This document shows positions 7,507 to 16,092 of a stretch of DNA of 64,000 bases, one piece after another. The stretch is from Nocardioides cremeus (lineage in GTDB: Bacteria; Actinomycetota; Actinomycetes; Propionibacteriales; Nocardioidaceae). Location: contig NZ_JAULSC010000011.1 in the NCBI RefSeq assembly GCF_030518195.1, positions 48,268-112,267 of the forward strand. The letters run 5' to 3'. The notes beneath the pieces were generated by a model. That model was given only the letters and a program-made list of their open reading frames with translations. It did not search any database and had not been told where the DNA came from. Position 1 is the stretch's first letter. Every line of letters begins with the position of its first letter. A program made the position numbers and the translations under genes.

Positions 7507-8744
7507 GGTCGACGAGGCGCGACCGGAGCAGGCCGGGCGGCCAGGGCGGGCAGCCCCGCACCCCGATCCCGAGCGAGATCAAGGTGCTCATCGGCGCCGC
7601 GTTCGTGATCGCGATCGGGTTCGGGCTGATCTCGCCGGTGCTCCCTGCGTACGCCCGCACCTTCGACGTCGGGGTCGCGGCCGCCTCGGTGGTGGTCTCC
7701 GCGTTCGCGTTCTTCCGGCTGGTCTTCGCGCCCGCCGGCGGTGCGCTGGTCGCGCGGCTCGGCGAGCGCCCGGTCTACCTGACCGGGCTGCTGGTGGTGG
7801 CCGCGTCGTCGCTGGCCACCGCCTTCGCGCAGTCCTACTGGCAGCTGCTGGTCTTCCGCGGTCTCGGCGGCCTGGGCTCGACCATGTTCACGGTCTCGGC
7901 GATGGCGCTGCTGGTGCGCCTGGCCCCGCCCAGCATCCGCGGGCGCGTCTCGTCGGCGTACGCCAGCTCGTTCCTGGTCGGCGGCATGCTCGGGCCCGTG
8001 CTCGGCGGGCTGCTCGCCTCGTTCGGGCTGCGCCTGCCCTTCATCGTGTACGCCGGCGCGCTGGTCGTGGCCGTCGTCGTGGTCGGCACCCGGCTCAGCG
8101 GCGCCCGCCTTCGGCCCGCGGCCGACCAGCCGCAGCGTCCTCCGATGCTGGTGGGCGAGGCGCTGGACCACCCCGCCTACCGGGCGGCGCTGGCCTCGGG
8201 CTTCGCCAACGGCTGGTGCAACTTCGGGGTCCGGGTGGCGGTGCTCCCCCAGTTCGCCATCACCGTCTACGACCGGCCCTGGGTCGCCGGCGCGGCCCTG
8301 GGGGTCGCGGCCGTGGGCACGGCGCTGACGCTGCAGGTCGCCGGCCGGATCGCCGACACCGTGGGTCGCCGTCCGCTCGTGATCACCGGTCTCGCGGTGA
8401 CCGCGCTGGGCTTCGGGCTGCTCGGCCTGGCCGGAGACCTGGTGGTGCTGCTCGTGCTCTCCGCGGTGTCCGGGCTCGGAGCCGGGCTGGTCAACCCCGG
8501 CCAGCAGGCCGCCGTCGCCGACGTCGTCGGCAACGACCGCAGCGGCGGCAAGGTGCTGGCGGCCTTCCAGATGGCCCAGGACTCCGGCGCCATCGTGGGC
8601 CCGATCCTCGTCGGCGTGATCGCCGACCAGGCCGGCTTCGGCTGGGCGCTGGCCACCACCGCGCTGGTCAGCCTGGTGGCCCTGCTGCCGTGGCTGGGGG
8701 CCACCGAAACGCTGCCCGCGACGGCCGAGGCCGACCAGGGCTGA
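7503..8744 (+). CDS. MFS transporter
   Basis: A 413-residue major facilitator with about 12 hydrophobic helices. MFS motif A-like loops are visible as GGALVARLGERPVYLTG after the second helix and GRIADTVGRRPLVITG in the second half, and GGMLGPVLGGLLASFG marks the drug-exporter-like helix 5. The sequence is closest in style to the DHA1 drug/metabolite efflux group; the substrate is unknown. The start chosen is ATG 7503, giving a basic N-terminus (RSTRRDRSRPGGQ). The frame stays open far upstream, but that region is shadow of minus-strand genes. No regulator is adjacent. Confidence 0.8.
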   Translation: MRSTRRDRSRPGGQGGQPRTPIPSEIKVLIGAAFVIAIGFGLISPVLPAYARTFDVGVAAASVVVSAFAFFRLVFAPAGGALVARLGERPVYLTGLLVVAASSLATAFAQSYWQLLVFRGLGGLGSTMFTVSAMALLVRLAPPSIRGRVSSAYASSFLVGGMLGPVLGGLLASFGLRLPFIVYAGALVVAVVVVGTRLSGARLRPAADQPQRPPMLVGEALDHPAYRAALASGFANGWCNFGVRVAVLPQFAITVYDRPWVAGAALGVAAVGTALTLQVAGRIADTVGRRPLVITGLAVTALGFGLLGLAGDLVVLLVLSAVSGLGAGLVNPGQQAAVADVVGNDRSGGKVLAAFQMAQDSGAIVGPILVGVIADQAGFGWALATTALVSLVALLPWLGATETLPATAEADQG

Positions 8745-8768
8745 GGGCCCTGCTCCGGGCGGCGCGGC

Positions 8769-9140
8769 TCAGGAGGCGCCGGGCACGCGGAAGCCGTCGA
8801 ACGCCCGCACCTCGATCGGGCGGCCGATGGCGGCGCTGGTCCGCGCCGCCCAGGAGATCGCCTCGTCGAGGTCGGCGGCCTCGATGACGTAGAAGCCGCC
8901 GAGGCGTTCCGCGGCGTCCGCGAACGGACCGTCGCTGGTCGTCGTCTCGCCGTCCTCGACCCGCACGACCCTGGCGGAGCCGACGTCGGCGAGGCGACCG
9001 GAGGCCACCAGCGCCTGGGTCGAGCCCATGTCGGCCTCGAGCTCGCCGACCTGGCGCATCGTGGCCTGCACCTGCTGCTCGGTCATCTCGACCGGCGCCT
9101 GGTCGGCCACCGTGTGCATGGACAGGAGGAAGTGGGTCAT
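8769..9140 (-). CDS. YCII/DGPF-domain protein
   Basis: A 123-residue protein with the DGPF signature (SDGPFADAAERLGGFYVIEA at 69-88) of the YCII-related superfamily, a dimeric ferredoxin-like fold found beside ECF sigma factors or as stand-alone small enzymes. No sigma factor gene is adjacent. The start ATG at 9140 gives MTHFLLSMHTV, the expected beginning of the family. It lies downstream of the patatin gene on the same strand with a 71-bp gap. Biochemical role unknown. Confidence 0.75.
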   Translation of the reverse strand: MTHFLLSMHTVADQAPVEMTEQQVQATMRQVGELEADMGSTQALVASGRLADVGSARVVRVEDGETTTSDGPFADAAERLGGFYVIEAADLDEAISWAARTSAAIGRPIEVRAFDGFRVPGAS

Positions 9141-9211
9141 GGCGGTCTCCGTCTCCGACGAGGGCCTCGCCGCCCCGGCCGGGGCGACCGGCGACCCACG
9201 ATCTCGCCACG

Positions 9212-10087
9212 CTACTCGCCGGCGAGCACCTCGCGCTCGTGGTGGTGCAGCGAGAGGTAGCGGCTCGGGCGCGCCCGGGCCAGCCCACCGTCGGCGATCC
9301 AGGCCTCGCTGGAGGTGCGCCCACGCTCGACCAGCTCGGCGGCGTGGTCGAAGTCGGCCGAGGAGATCGTCAGCGGGCACAGCGGCGGCAGCAGCCCGAT
9401 CGAGACCCCCTCGACCTCCATGTCGACCTCGATGACGAGCTGCTGCTCGATCAGCAGCGACAGCGCGTGCACCGCCACCCCGATCGCCGAGCGCGGGGGC
9501 GCGGCGATGGCGCAGGGGACGCCGGCGGGCAGCACGACGACGCGGGTCGCGCCCAGCTCGATCGCGTGCGAGACCCCGGCCCGGGTCGCGATGGCCCCGT
9601 CGACCAGCCACCGCTCCCCCACCTGCACCGGCGGCAGCACCCCGGGGATCGCCGCGGTGGCGCGGGCGGCCTCGCGCACCGACCCCGTCGAGAGCAGCAC
9701 GTCGGCACCGGTGAACAGGTCGGTGGCCAGCAGGTGCACGGGGATGCGTGCCTGCTCCAGGACGTCGATGCCGGCCCGCCGGGCCACCAGGTCACCGAGC
9801 GGCTCGCCCGGGAAGAGGCTGCGGCCGTGCCCGGTCAGCCCGCGCAGCAGCTGCAGCGGCCGGATCGGGAAGACGTCGCGGCGACGCAGCTCGATCCACA
9901 CCTCCGCGAGCTCGGCCAGCGACGCCTGGGAGGTGCCGTGGGCGCCCACCCAGGCCGCGTTGAGGCCGCCGGCGGAGGTGCCGACCAGCAGGTCGGGCTC
10001 GACACCGGCCGCGGCCAGTGCCTGGAGCATCTCCACCTGCACGGCACCGAGGCTGCCACCACCGGACAGGACGAAGGCGGTCGTCAT
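9212..10087 (-). CDS. Patatin-like phospholipase
   Basis: A 291-residue patatin-like lipid acyl hydrolase. The oxyanion glycine motif GGGSLG (9-14), the nucleophile elbow GTSAG with Ser38 and the catalytic Asp in VDGA (D163) form a complete Ser-Asp dyad. No signal peptide or membrane segment is present, so it is cytoplasmic and could attack membrane lipids from inside. It starts only 20 bp after the stop of jetC on the same strand, in the position jetD normally holds. Patatins also serve as phage-defence effectors (CapV in CBASS). A CAGGCT hexamer six bases before the ATG could be a leaderless promoter, which would make it independent of jetABC. Confidence 0.85.
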   Translation of the reverse strand: MTTAFVLSGGGSLGAVQVEMLQALAAAGVEPDLLVGTSAGGLNAAWVGAHGTSQASLAELAEVWIELRRRDVFPIRPLQLLRGLTGHGRSLFPGEPLGDLVARRAGIDVLEQARIPVHLLATDLFTGADVLLSTGSVREAARATAAIPGVLPPVQVGERWLVDGAIATRAGVSHAIELGATRVVVLPAGVPCAIAAPPRSAIGVAVHALSLLIEQQLVIEVDMEVEGVSIGLLPPLCPLTISSADFDHAAELVERGRTSSEAWIADGGLARARPSRYLSLHHHEREVLAGE

Positions 10088-10107
10088 GCTCCCAGCCTGC
10101 CGCAGCG

Positions 10108-13100
10108 CTACCCGGTGGTCGACCCGGTGGTCGACCCGGCCTGCGTGATCGGGGTGATCCAGGCCTGGTGGGTGGCGGTGTTCTTGGTGATGGCCAGCAG
10201 CTCGTCCATGTGCGGCTCGAGGCCGGTCACCTTGTCGAGCGGCACCCCGATCACCAGCTGGAAACCCAGGCCCTTCCAGGCCCGCACCGCCCGGCCCGCG
10301 AACTCGGAGTCGGCCTTGACGAAGCCCTCGTCGAGGAAGACCGGCGCGAAGCGCGGGCGCGAGCGCATCTCGTCGCCGAGGCGGAAGCGCAGCGCGGAGC
10401 CGACGATGAAGGCGACCAGCTCCTGGCTCTCGCCGCCGCTCTTCTCCCCCAGCGTCCGGTACGTCGCGCGCAGCTCGCCGGAGAGGTGGTCGTAGCGCTC
10501 GGCGCTGACCTCGACGTGGCGGCGTACGTCGAGCAGCCGGTCGCGGTCGGTGGGCGCGCCGCCGGGTGCCTGCGGGCGCAGCTGCTCCATGAAGCGGCTG
10601 AGGTCGGCGAAGCGTCGCTCGAGGTCGGCCTCCTCCAGCGGGGCCGTCGCCGGGCTGCCGGCCGACAGGGCCCGCAGCTCCTTCATGAAGGCCTGCACGT
10701 GCACCGGCGAGAGCCGCCGCAACCGGATCCGCAGCCGATCGCCGGCGCCGCCGAACTCGAGGCGCCTGAGGATGGCGTTGATCGGCACCAGCCGGTCCTC
10801 GATCTCCTCGACCGAGGCGGCCATCGCCCCGACCAGCGGCACCAGGTCCTGCCCGCTCCACTCGGTCAGGCGCCGGCGCCACTCGGAGCGGCGGTCGGCC
10901 AGGCCCTTGCCGCGGATGTCCTCGAGGATGCGCTCGTAGTCGGGGTAGGAGTCGGCGGTGGCACCCAGGTTGGGCGAGTCCCAGCGCGACTTGTAGTGCC
11001 GGAAGACCGCGACCAGGTCGTCCTCGACGCGCGCCAGCTCGGTGGTCGCGTCGGAGACCGCCTCGTGCAGCCGGGCCTCGAGCCGCTTGGCGTTCTCGGC
11101 GAACCTGTCGAGGTCGTCGGGGTCGGCGGGCGCGGCGGCCGCGGCGAGCTCGACGCGCAGCGCGGCGTCCTGCTCGTCGCTGAGACCGGCACCCTCGGGC
11201 CGCTCGGTGGCCTCGAGCCGGTCGTTGACGTGGTCCTCGTCCTCGACCAGCTCGCCGTGCCGCGCGGCCAGCGCCCTCTGCTGGTGCTCGAGGGCGAAGC
11301 GCTGCTGGCGCGTGGTGTCGAGGCGAGCGCCCAGGTCGTCGATCTGCTCCTGCAGCACCTGCAGCCGGTCGTCGGCGGTGAGGATCGCCTCGCGGCGCCG
11401 CTCCAGCTCGGTGATGCGCCGGTCGCAGCCGGCCACGTCGACGTCGTCGTGGCGCACCATCGCCACGGCGTCGTACGCCGAGCGCTGCTGCTCGAGCACC
11501 CCGGCGCGCCGGTCGATGGCGCCCAGCCGGTCGTCGACCTCGAGCAGCTCGCGCTCGAGGCGGGCGAGCTGGGCGTCGACCTCGGCCACGGCCTCCTCGT
11601 TGGAGAAGCCGATGATGCTGCGCTGCTCGCCACGGCCGTGGGCGCCGCGTCGGCCGCTGCGGGTCTGGCCCGACTCGGTGACCCGGAAGCCGGGCCCGTC
11701 GAGGCCGGCGGCGGTCTCGACGCAGAAGGCGTTGCGCGACGGCTCGGCGACGTGCTGCTGGACCCAGCCCGAGAAGGGCGAGTCCTTGAAGAGCAGCTTG
11801 CCGGCGACCCGCTCGGGGTCGGAGGGGCCGGTGTCGGGCAGGTCGAGGTCGACGCCCTGGAAGGTGAACCGGGTGCGCAGGCGCAGCCCGTCGATGGCGC
11901 TCGAGAAGTGCGCGAGCCGCTCGACCGGCACCAGCATGGTGCGGGCGGTGCCGCCCAGCACGGTCTCGATGGCGGTGCGCCAGCGCGCCTCCTCGGGGGC
12001 CACGTCGAGCAGCTCGGCGACGTAGGGCAGCTCCTCGGGCGACATCCCCACGGCGCGGGCGACCTCGGCGCGCAGCTCGTGCAGGTGGGAGGGCACCCGG
12101 CCGGCGCGGCTCTCGAGCGAGGCCCGCTCGCGGCGCAGCGCGGCCTGCTCCTCCTTCAGCGGCACCAGCGCGTCGCGCACCTCGTCGCGCTCGGCGCGCA
12201 GCCGGGCGCGGGCGCCGTCGCCGGCCGCCAGCTGCTTGCGCGCGTGCAGCTGCAGGGCCGCGAAGCCCGCGGCCGAGTCGAGCGCGGAGTCCAGGTCGGG
12301 GGCCGCCTCGGCGGCGTCGTCGGCGAGACCGACGAGCGGGTAGACGCGCTCCTCGAGCTCGGCCAGCCGCGCCGCGCGCTCCGCGCGGATCGCGCGCTCG
12401 TGGTCGACCTGGGCGGCCAGCGCCTGCAGGTCGCCGCCGCCGGCGTCGCGGTGGGCGTCCTTGGCGGCCTCGAGGTCGGCGACCAGCGCGGCCTCGGCCG
12501 AGCGGGCCCCGGCCAGCGCCTCCGAGGTGGCGGCCCGCTCGTCGCGGTTGGTCTCGACCGCCGCCTCGATGAGGCGGCGGTGGGTGCGTAGCAGCCACAA
12601 CCGCAGCGGCGTGTCGCCGGCGGCTGTCACCCCGTAGGAGTCGAGCTGGGCAAGGCGTCGGGCGGCGGCCTCGCGGCGCTCGTGCAGCCCGGCGATCGGC
12701 TCGAGCAGCGCCAGCTTCTCCTCCTCGGTGCGCATCGCTGCGTGCGCGGCGTCGAGGTCGTCGAAGTGCTCGATCGCGCGGTCGGCGGCGGCGTACGTCG
12801 ACGGGCGCTCGAGCACCATGTCCTTGTAGAGCTCGTCGACGCTGCGCACCTGGTTGCCGGCCTGGATGCGGGCCAGCAGCCGCAGCGCCTTGGCCCCGTC
12901 ACCGCCGGCGCCGATGCCGAGGCGGGCGTGCAGCACCTCGGCGTACTCCGCGTAGGTGCGGTGCACCCGCACCCCGGGGTAGAGCTTCTTGAGGGTGTTG
13001 GCGTGGAAGCGCTCGGCGACCGCGACCTCGAGCGAGGCCAGGTCGAGGGGGCCCTCGTGGCTGACCAGCTGCATCTGCACCTCGCTGGAGCGGGTGGCGC

Positions 13101-13593
13101 GGCGCGGCACGTAGTAGGTGCGCAGCGCGGTGAAGGAGCCGCCGCGGTCGTTGACGAAGGTCATCGCGACCGCGCCCCAGGTATCGACCCCGCGCCCGCG
13201 CAGCAGCTTCTCGACCGGACGCCCGGTGCGGGGGTCGTCGACCACGTCGACCGCACCGCGCAGGTAGGACAGCAGGTTGCGCTGGCCCGCGCCGCGCGCC
13301 CGGCCGCTGACCGCGTCGTTGGAGGCGCCGTTGAACTTGGTGTCCGAGGGCATCATCAGCGCCGTGTAGGCGTCGAGGATGGTGGACTTCCCGACGCCGG
13401 AGGCACCCGAGATCATCGTCGCGTCACCGCCGAGCGGCACCGTGGTCAGCCCGGCGAAGCCGCCCCAGTTGACCATCTGCAGCAGCCCCGCGCGCCACTG
13501 CATGGTGTCGTCGCCCGGGGTGGCGACCACCTGGTGCTCGAAGAGGCCGCTGCGCTCGTCGACCTGCTCGGTCTCGTCGATGGACATGCTCAC
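10108..13593 (-). CDS. jetC: JetC-like SMC ATPase (Wadjet/MksB family)
   Basis: A 1161-residue SMC-like ATPase. Walker A is GASGVGKS (63-70), the ABC signature is SGGES near 1052, and Walker B is FAPVFLDEGF near 1082-1091. A long coiled coil rich in Glu, Arg and Ala fills the middle, interrupted near 430-560 by a hinge-like globular part. It follows DUF3375 and DUF4194 genes, so it is the motor subunit of a Wadjet (JetABCD) or MksB-type condensin that extrudes DNA loops and senses small circular plasmids. The GTG start overlaps the jetB stop (GTGA). The C-terminus ends in a short STTGSTTG repeat encoded by a 12-bp direct repeat. Confidence 0.88.
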   Translation of the reverse strand: MSMSIDETEQVDERSGLFEHQVVATPGDDTMQWRAGLLQMVNWGGFAGLTTVPLGGDATMISGASGVGKSTILDAYTALMMPSDTKFNGASNDAVSGRARGAGQRNLLSYLRGAVDVVDDPRTGRPVEKLLRGRGVDTWGAVAMTFVNDRGGSFTALRTYYVPRRATRSSEVQMQLVSHEGPLDLASLEVAVAERFHANTLKKLYPGVRVHRTYAEYAEVLHARLGIGAGGDGAKALRLLARIQAGNQVRSVDELYKDMVLERPSTYAAADRAIEHFDDLDAAHAAMRTEEEKLALLEPIAGLHERREAAARRLAQLDSYGVTAAGDTPLRLWLLRTHRRLIEAAVETNRDERAATSEALAGARSAEAALVADLEAAKDAHRDAGGGDLQALAAQVDHERAIRAERAARLAELEERVYPLVGLADDAAEAAPDLDSALDSAAGFAALQLHARKQLAAGDGARARLRAERDEVRDALVPLKEEQAALRRERASLESRAGRVPSHLHELRAEVARAVGMSPEELPYVAELLDVAPEEARWRTAIETVLGGTARTMLVPVERLAHFSSAIDGLRLRTRFTFQGVDLDLPDTGPSDPERVAGKLLFKDSPFSGWVQQHVAEPSRNAFCVETAAGLDGPGFRVTESGQTRSGRRGAHGRGEQRSIIGFSNEEAVAEVDAQLARLERELLEVDDRLGAIDRRAGVLEQQRSAYDAVAMVRHDDVDVAGCDRRITELERRREAILTADDRLQVLQEQIDDLGARLDTTRQQRFALEHQQRALAARHGELVEDEDHVNDRLEATERPEGAGLSDEQDAALRVELAAAAAPADPDDLDRFAENAKRLEARLHEAVSDATTELARVEDDLVAVFRHYKSRWDSPNLGATADSYPDYERILEDIRGKGLADRRSEWRRRLTEWSGQDLVPLVGAMAASVEEIEDRLVPINAILRRLEFGGAGDRLRIRLRRLSPVHVQAFMKELRALSAGSPATAPLEEADLERRFADLSRFMEQLRPQAPGGAPTDRDRLLDVRRHVEVSAERYDHLSGELRATYRTLGEKSGGESQELVAFIVGSALRFRLGDEMRSRPRFAPVFLDEGFVKADSEFAGRAVRAWKGLGFQLVIGVPLDKVTGLEPHMDELLAITKNTATHQAWITPITQAGSTTGSTTG

Positions 13594-14375
13594 TGGCCTC
13601 CGGTGGGGGCGTCGGTGCGGCCCGAGGTGGATACGGGGGTGGATGCGGGCTCGAACAGGTCGTCGTCGGCGTCGGGGACCGGCTGCTCGCGGCTGTTGGC
13701 GCGCTGCAGCGACTCCAGGAGCTGCTGGAGCACCTCGAGCGGCAGCAGCGGCTCGACGGCCTCGCTGACCTCGTAGCGGTCGTCGCCGACCGCCCCGATC
13801 AGCAAACCGGCCTTGACGATGCTCGCGACCGCGTTGCGGGCCCGCTTCTCGTCGCCGGACTCGTCGGTGGCGTGCGCGGGCCGGAAGCTGGCGACGTAGT
13901 CGACGACGTCCTCGCGGTCGACGTGCACCCGGGTCTCACCGCCGGCTAGGCCGCTGCGCAGCCGGTCGCGCAGGTGCACCAGCACCAGCGTCTCCTCGCG
14001 CGACCAGGCCGTGTCGTGCAGCAGGGTCGGGAAGCGGCTGCCGGTCTCGGAGAGGGCCTGGCGCTTCCAGGCCACCTCGCGCGAGCGGTCGATGGCCAGG
14101 TCGAGGAAGAGGTCGTTGAGCCGCGAGCGCAACAGCCGCTCGTGCTCGACCAGCACCGCCCAGTCGCGCGGGTGGGTGCGGGCGCTGATGAAGCGCTGCT
14201 TGAGCAGGGTGACCAGGGCGTGGCGCTGGCCGTGCTCGAGGCCGCCCTCGTCACCCTCGAACAGCGAGACCGACCCGTCGTCGACCCCCTCCTCGAACCC
14301 CTCGTCGAACCCGTTGTCGAGCTCGCCGGGCAGGTCCTCGACGTCGGTCGGGTCGTGCTCGACGTGGGTGCTCAT
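13590..14375 (-). CDS. jetB: JetB-like protein (DUF4194)
   Basis: A 261-residue DUF4194 protein, the MukE/MksE-like winged-helix subunit of Wadjet-type SMC complexes. The first 45 residues are very acidic (DLPGELDNGFDEGFEEGVDD). The core from about 50 contains QRHALVTLLKQRFISARTHP and SRLNDLFLDLAIDRSREVAW, typical of the family, and the tail beyond about 225 is disordered. It overlaps jetA (ATGA) and jetC (GTGA), so the three are one translationally coupled unit. Confidence 0.85.
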   Translation of the reverse strand: MSTHVEHDPTDVEDLPGELDNGFDEGFEEGVDDGSVSLFEGDEGGLEHGQRHALVTLLKQRFISARTHPRDWAVLVEHERLLRSRLNDLFLDLAIDRSREVAWKRQALSETGSRFPTLLHDTAWSREETLVLVHLRDRLRSGLAGGETRVHVDREDVVDYVASFRPAHATDESGDEKRARNAVASIVKAGLLIGAVGDDRYEVSEAVEPLLPLEVLQQLLESLQRANSREQPVPDADDDLFEPASTPVSTSGRTDAPTGGQ

Positions 14376-15874
14376 GCGGGGGTCTCGCTCTCTGCGTCGG
14401 GGGTCGTGCCAGCGGGGGCGGGCAGCGGGGTGCACGGCACCGAGAAGGTGCGCGTCGAGCCGTCGGGGCGCACGGCGGCGTACGCCTCGAGGCCCTCGCG
14501 GCTCAGCCAGCCACGGTCGGCGGCCAGGTGCAGCAGCCCGAAGATCTCCACCGGGCGCCGCAGCGCGGGCTCGAGGGAGTCGAAGACCTGGCCCAGCGAG
14601 CCGGCCGGCGCGGGGGCGGTGAGTGCCTCGTCGATGCGCCCGCGCAGCACGGAGAGCTGGGGGCCGCCCTGCGCGAGCAGCTCGTCGAGCGAGACGGGGG
14701 GCGCGTCGTCGGGGTCGGCGGCGCTGATCCGGTCGGGCAGCACGTCGTCGTCGGGGTCGTGGAAGCGCTCGCGCAGGTGGTCGAGGCCCACCCGGCCCGG
14801 CAGCAGCGCCACGTCGTGGGTGGCGCGTGGTCCGGTGGAGGCCATCCAGGTCATCAGCTCGGACTCGACCTGGCGCAGCGTCTGCTCCAGCTGGCGGTCG
14901 CGCACGGCGTCGTGGGAGACGATGTACTCCTTGAGCGTCGCGGTGACCCGCGAGCGCTGCGAGAGCACCCGGTCGAGGCCCTCGCGCACCAGCCGCACCG
15001 TGCCCCGCAGCTCGGCGCGCTCGGCCTCGCCGAGCAGCCGGTCGGAGAGCGGGTGGTCGAGCAGCGCGCCCAGGTCGTCGCGCAGCCGGCTGACCAGCGC
15101 GTCGTCGCGCAGCAGCGCGAAGGCGCCCTCGAAGGCCCGACCCTCCGGGGTGGCGGTCATCAGCGCGTCGGCGCGGGACAGGTAGTCGTCGATGACCTCG
15201 CCGGCCGGGCGCTCCTCGGCCCGGAAGGCGGCCAGGATCTCGCCGCGGATCTGGGTGAAGCGCTCCTCGACCCGGGCGAAGTCGCTGGGCAGCGCCGAGA
15301 CCAGCGAGAGCAGCTCGGTGAAGCCCTCGAGCATGTAGTCCTCGGTGGGGCTGGGCATCTCGGCGCCGTCGACCAGCCGGTCGCGCTCGGCCTGCAGCCG
15401 CGCGATCTCGGCGCCCAGGATGTCGACCCGCGCCGTGCGGTCGGGGTTGGCCTCGGCGTTGAAGCGGCGCACGGTGCCCAGCAGCGTCGCGATGCGGTGC
15501 TCGCTGAGCGTGGCCCGGTCGCGGGTCAGGTTCTTGACCAGCTGCAGCGCCTGCTGGGCGTGCGAGGTCAGGGCGTAGACCTCGTGGCCGCGCTCGTCGA
15601 GCGAGCGCACCAGCCACTGCCCGCGCATCCAGCGGTGGCACAGGTCGCGCACGCTGCCGTTGGGCACCTCGAGCTCCCCGGCCTGGCGGATCCGCGCCAG
15701 GTGCTCCTCGACCTGGGCGTGCAGCCGGGCGGTCGGCACCGGCCGGTTGTCGCGGCCGAAGACCGCCCGGAAGATCGTGATGACCACCGGCGCCTGGCGC
15801 TGGTGCAGCAGGGTCAGCGTCGGCTGGGAGAAGGCGCCCTTGACCCGGGCGAGCTCGCTCGCGACCTCGCTCAT
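14372..15874 (-). CDS. jetA: JetA-like protein (DUF3375)
   Basis: A 500-residue DUF3375 protein, the MukF/MksF-like kleisin subunit of Wadjet-type complexes. The N-terminus (TLTLLHQRQAPVVITIFRAV) and winged-helix region are followed by a helical middle and a C-terminal winged helix near 430-480 that should contact the SMC head. The ATG at 15874 has an AGGAGG ribosome-binding site. It is the first gene of the jetABC set, transcribed away from the catalase gene. The system type (I, II or III) cannot be fixed without alignment. Confidence 0.85.
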   Translation of the reverse strand: MSEVASELARVKGAFSQPTLTLLHQRQAPVVITIFRAVFGRDNRPVPTARLHAQVEEHLARIRQAGELEVPNGSVRDLCHRWMRGQWLVRSLDERGHEVYALTSHAQQALQLVKNLTRDRATLSEHRIATLLGTVRRFNAEANPDRTARVDILGAEIARLQAERDRLVDGAEMPSPTEDYMLEGFTELLSLVSALPSDFARVEERFTQIRGEILAAFRAEERPAGEVIDDYLSRADALMTATPEGRAFEGAFALLRDDALVSRLRDDLGALLDHPLSDRLLGEAERAELRGTVRLVREGLDRVLSQRSRVTATLKEYIVSHDAVRDRQLEQTLRQVESELMTWMASTGPRATHDVALLPGRVGLDHLRERFHDPDDDVLPDRISAADPDDAPPVSLDELLAQGGPQLSVLRGRIDEALTAPAPAGSLGQVFDSLEPALRRPVEIFGLLHLAADRGWLSREGLEAYAAVRPDGSTRTFSVPCTPLPAPAGTTPDAESETPA

Positions 15875-15907
15875 CGACCCTCCTGCTCCCGCCCGGCGCC
15901 GGCCCCG

Positions 15908-16092
15908 GGTGTCGTCGTACGACGGGCCAGCATCCCAGAGTCCCCCGGCGGCCCGGCGCCTGGCCCCGGCCGCCCGCCCGGGGCCGCCGACGCCCGGGCG
16001 ACTTCACCCCCAGGGGGCAAGCACGAGCCCGGTCGTGCCTGGTGGGCTGAGATCCGTCCCTACTACCGCTCCCGAGCAAGGAGAAGGATCTC
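15908..16092. other. Divergent intergenic region between jetA and katE
   Basis: This region holds the promoters of both genes. Visible elements are a CGTCGTACGACG palindrome near 15913 and an inverted repeat GCACGA-N6-TCGTGC at 16021-16038, placed about 55 bp before the katE start and a candidate operator. A good AAGGAGAAGG ribosome-binding site precedes GTG 16093. No clear -10/-35 pair is visible. Confidence 0.35.

Noticed and set aside
10018..12591. 857-residue open frame on the plus strand through jetC
   Set aside because: It is the antisense shadow of a GC-rich gene: the composition is Arg/Gly/Ala/Val-rich without a domain, while the minus strand has full SMC motifs.
16021..16038. Firm call of a Fur/CatR operator before katE
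   Set aside because: The inverted repeat is real but does not match a known box well, and no regulator gene is adjacent; left as a mention only.
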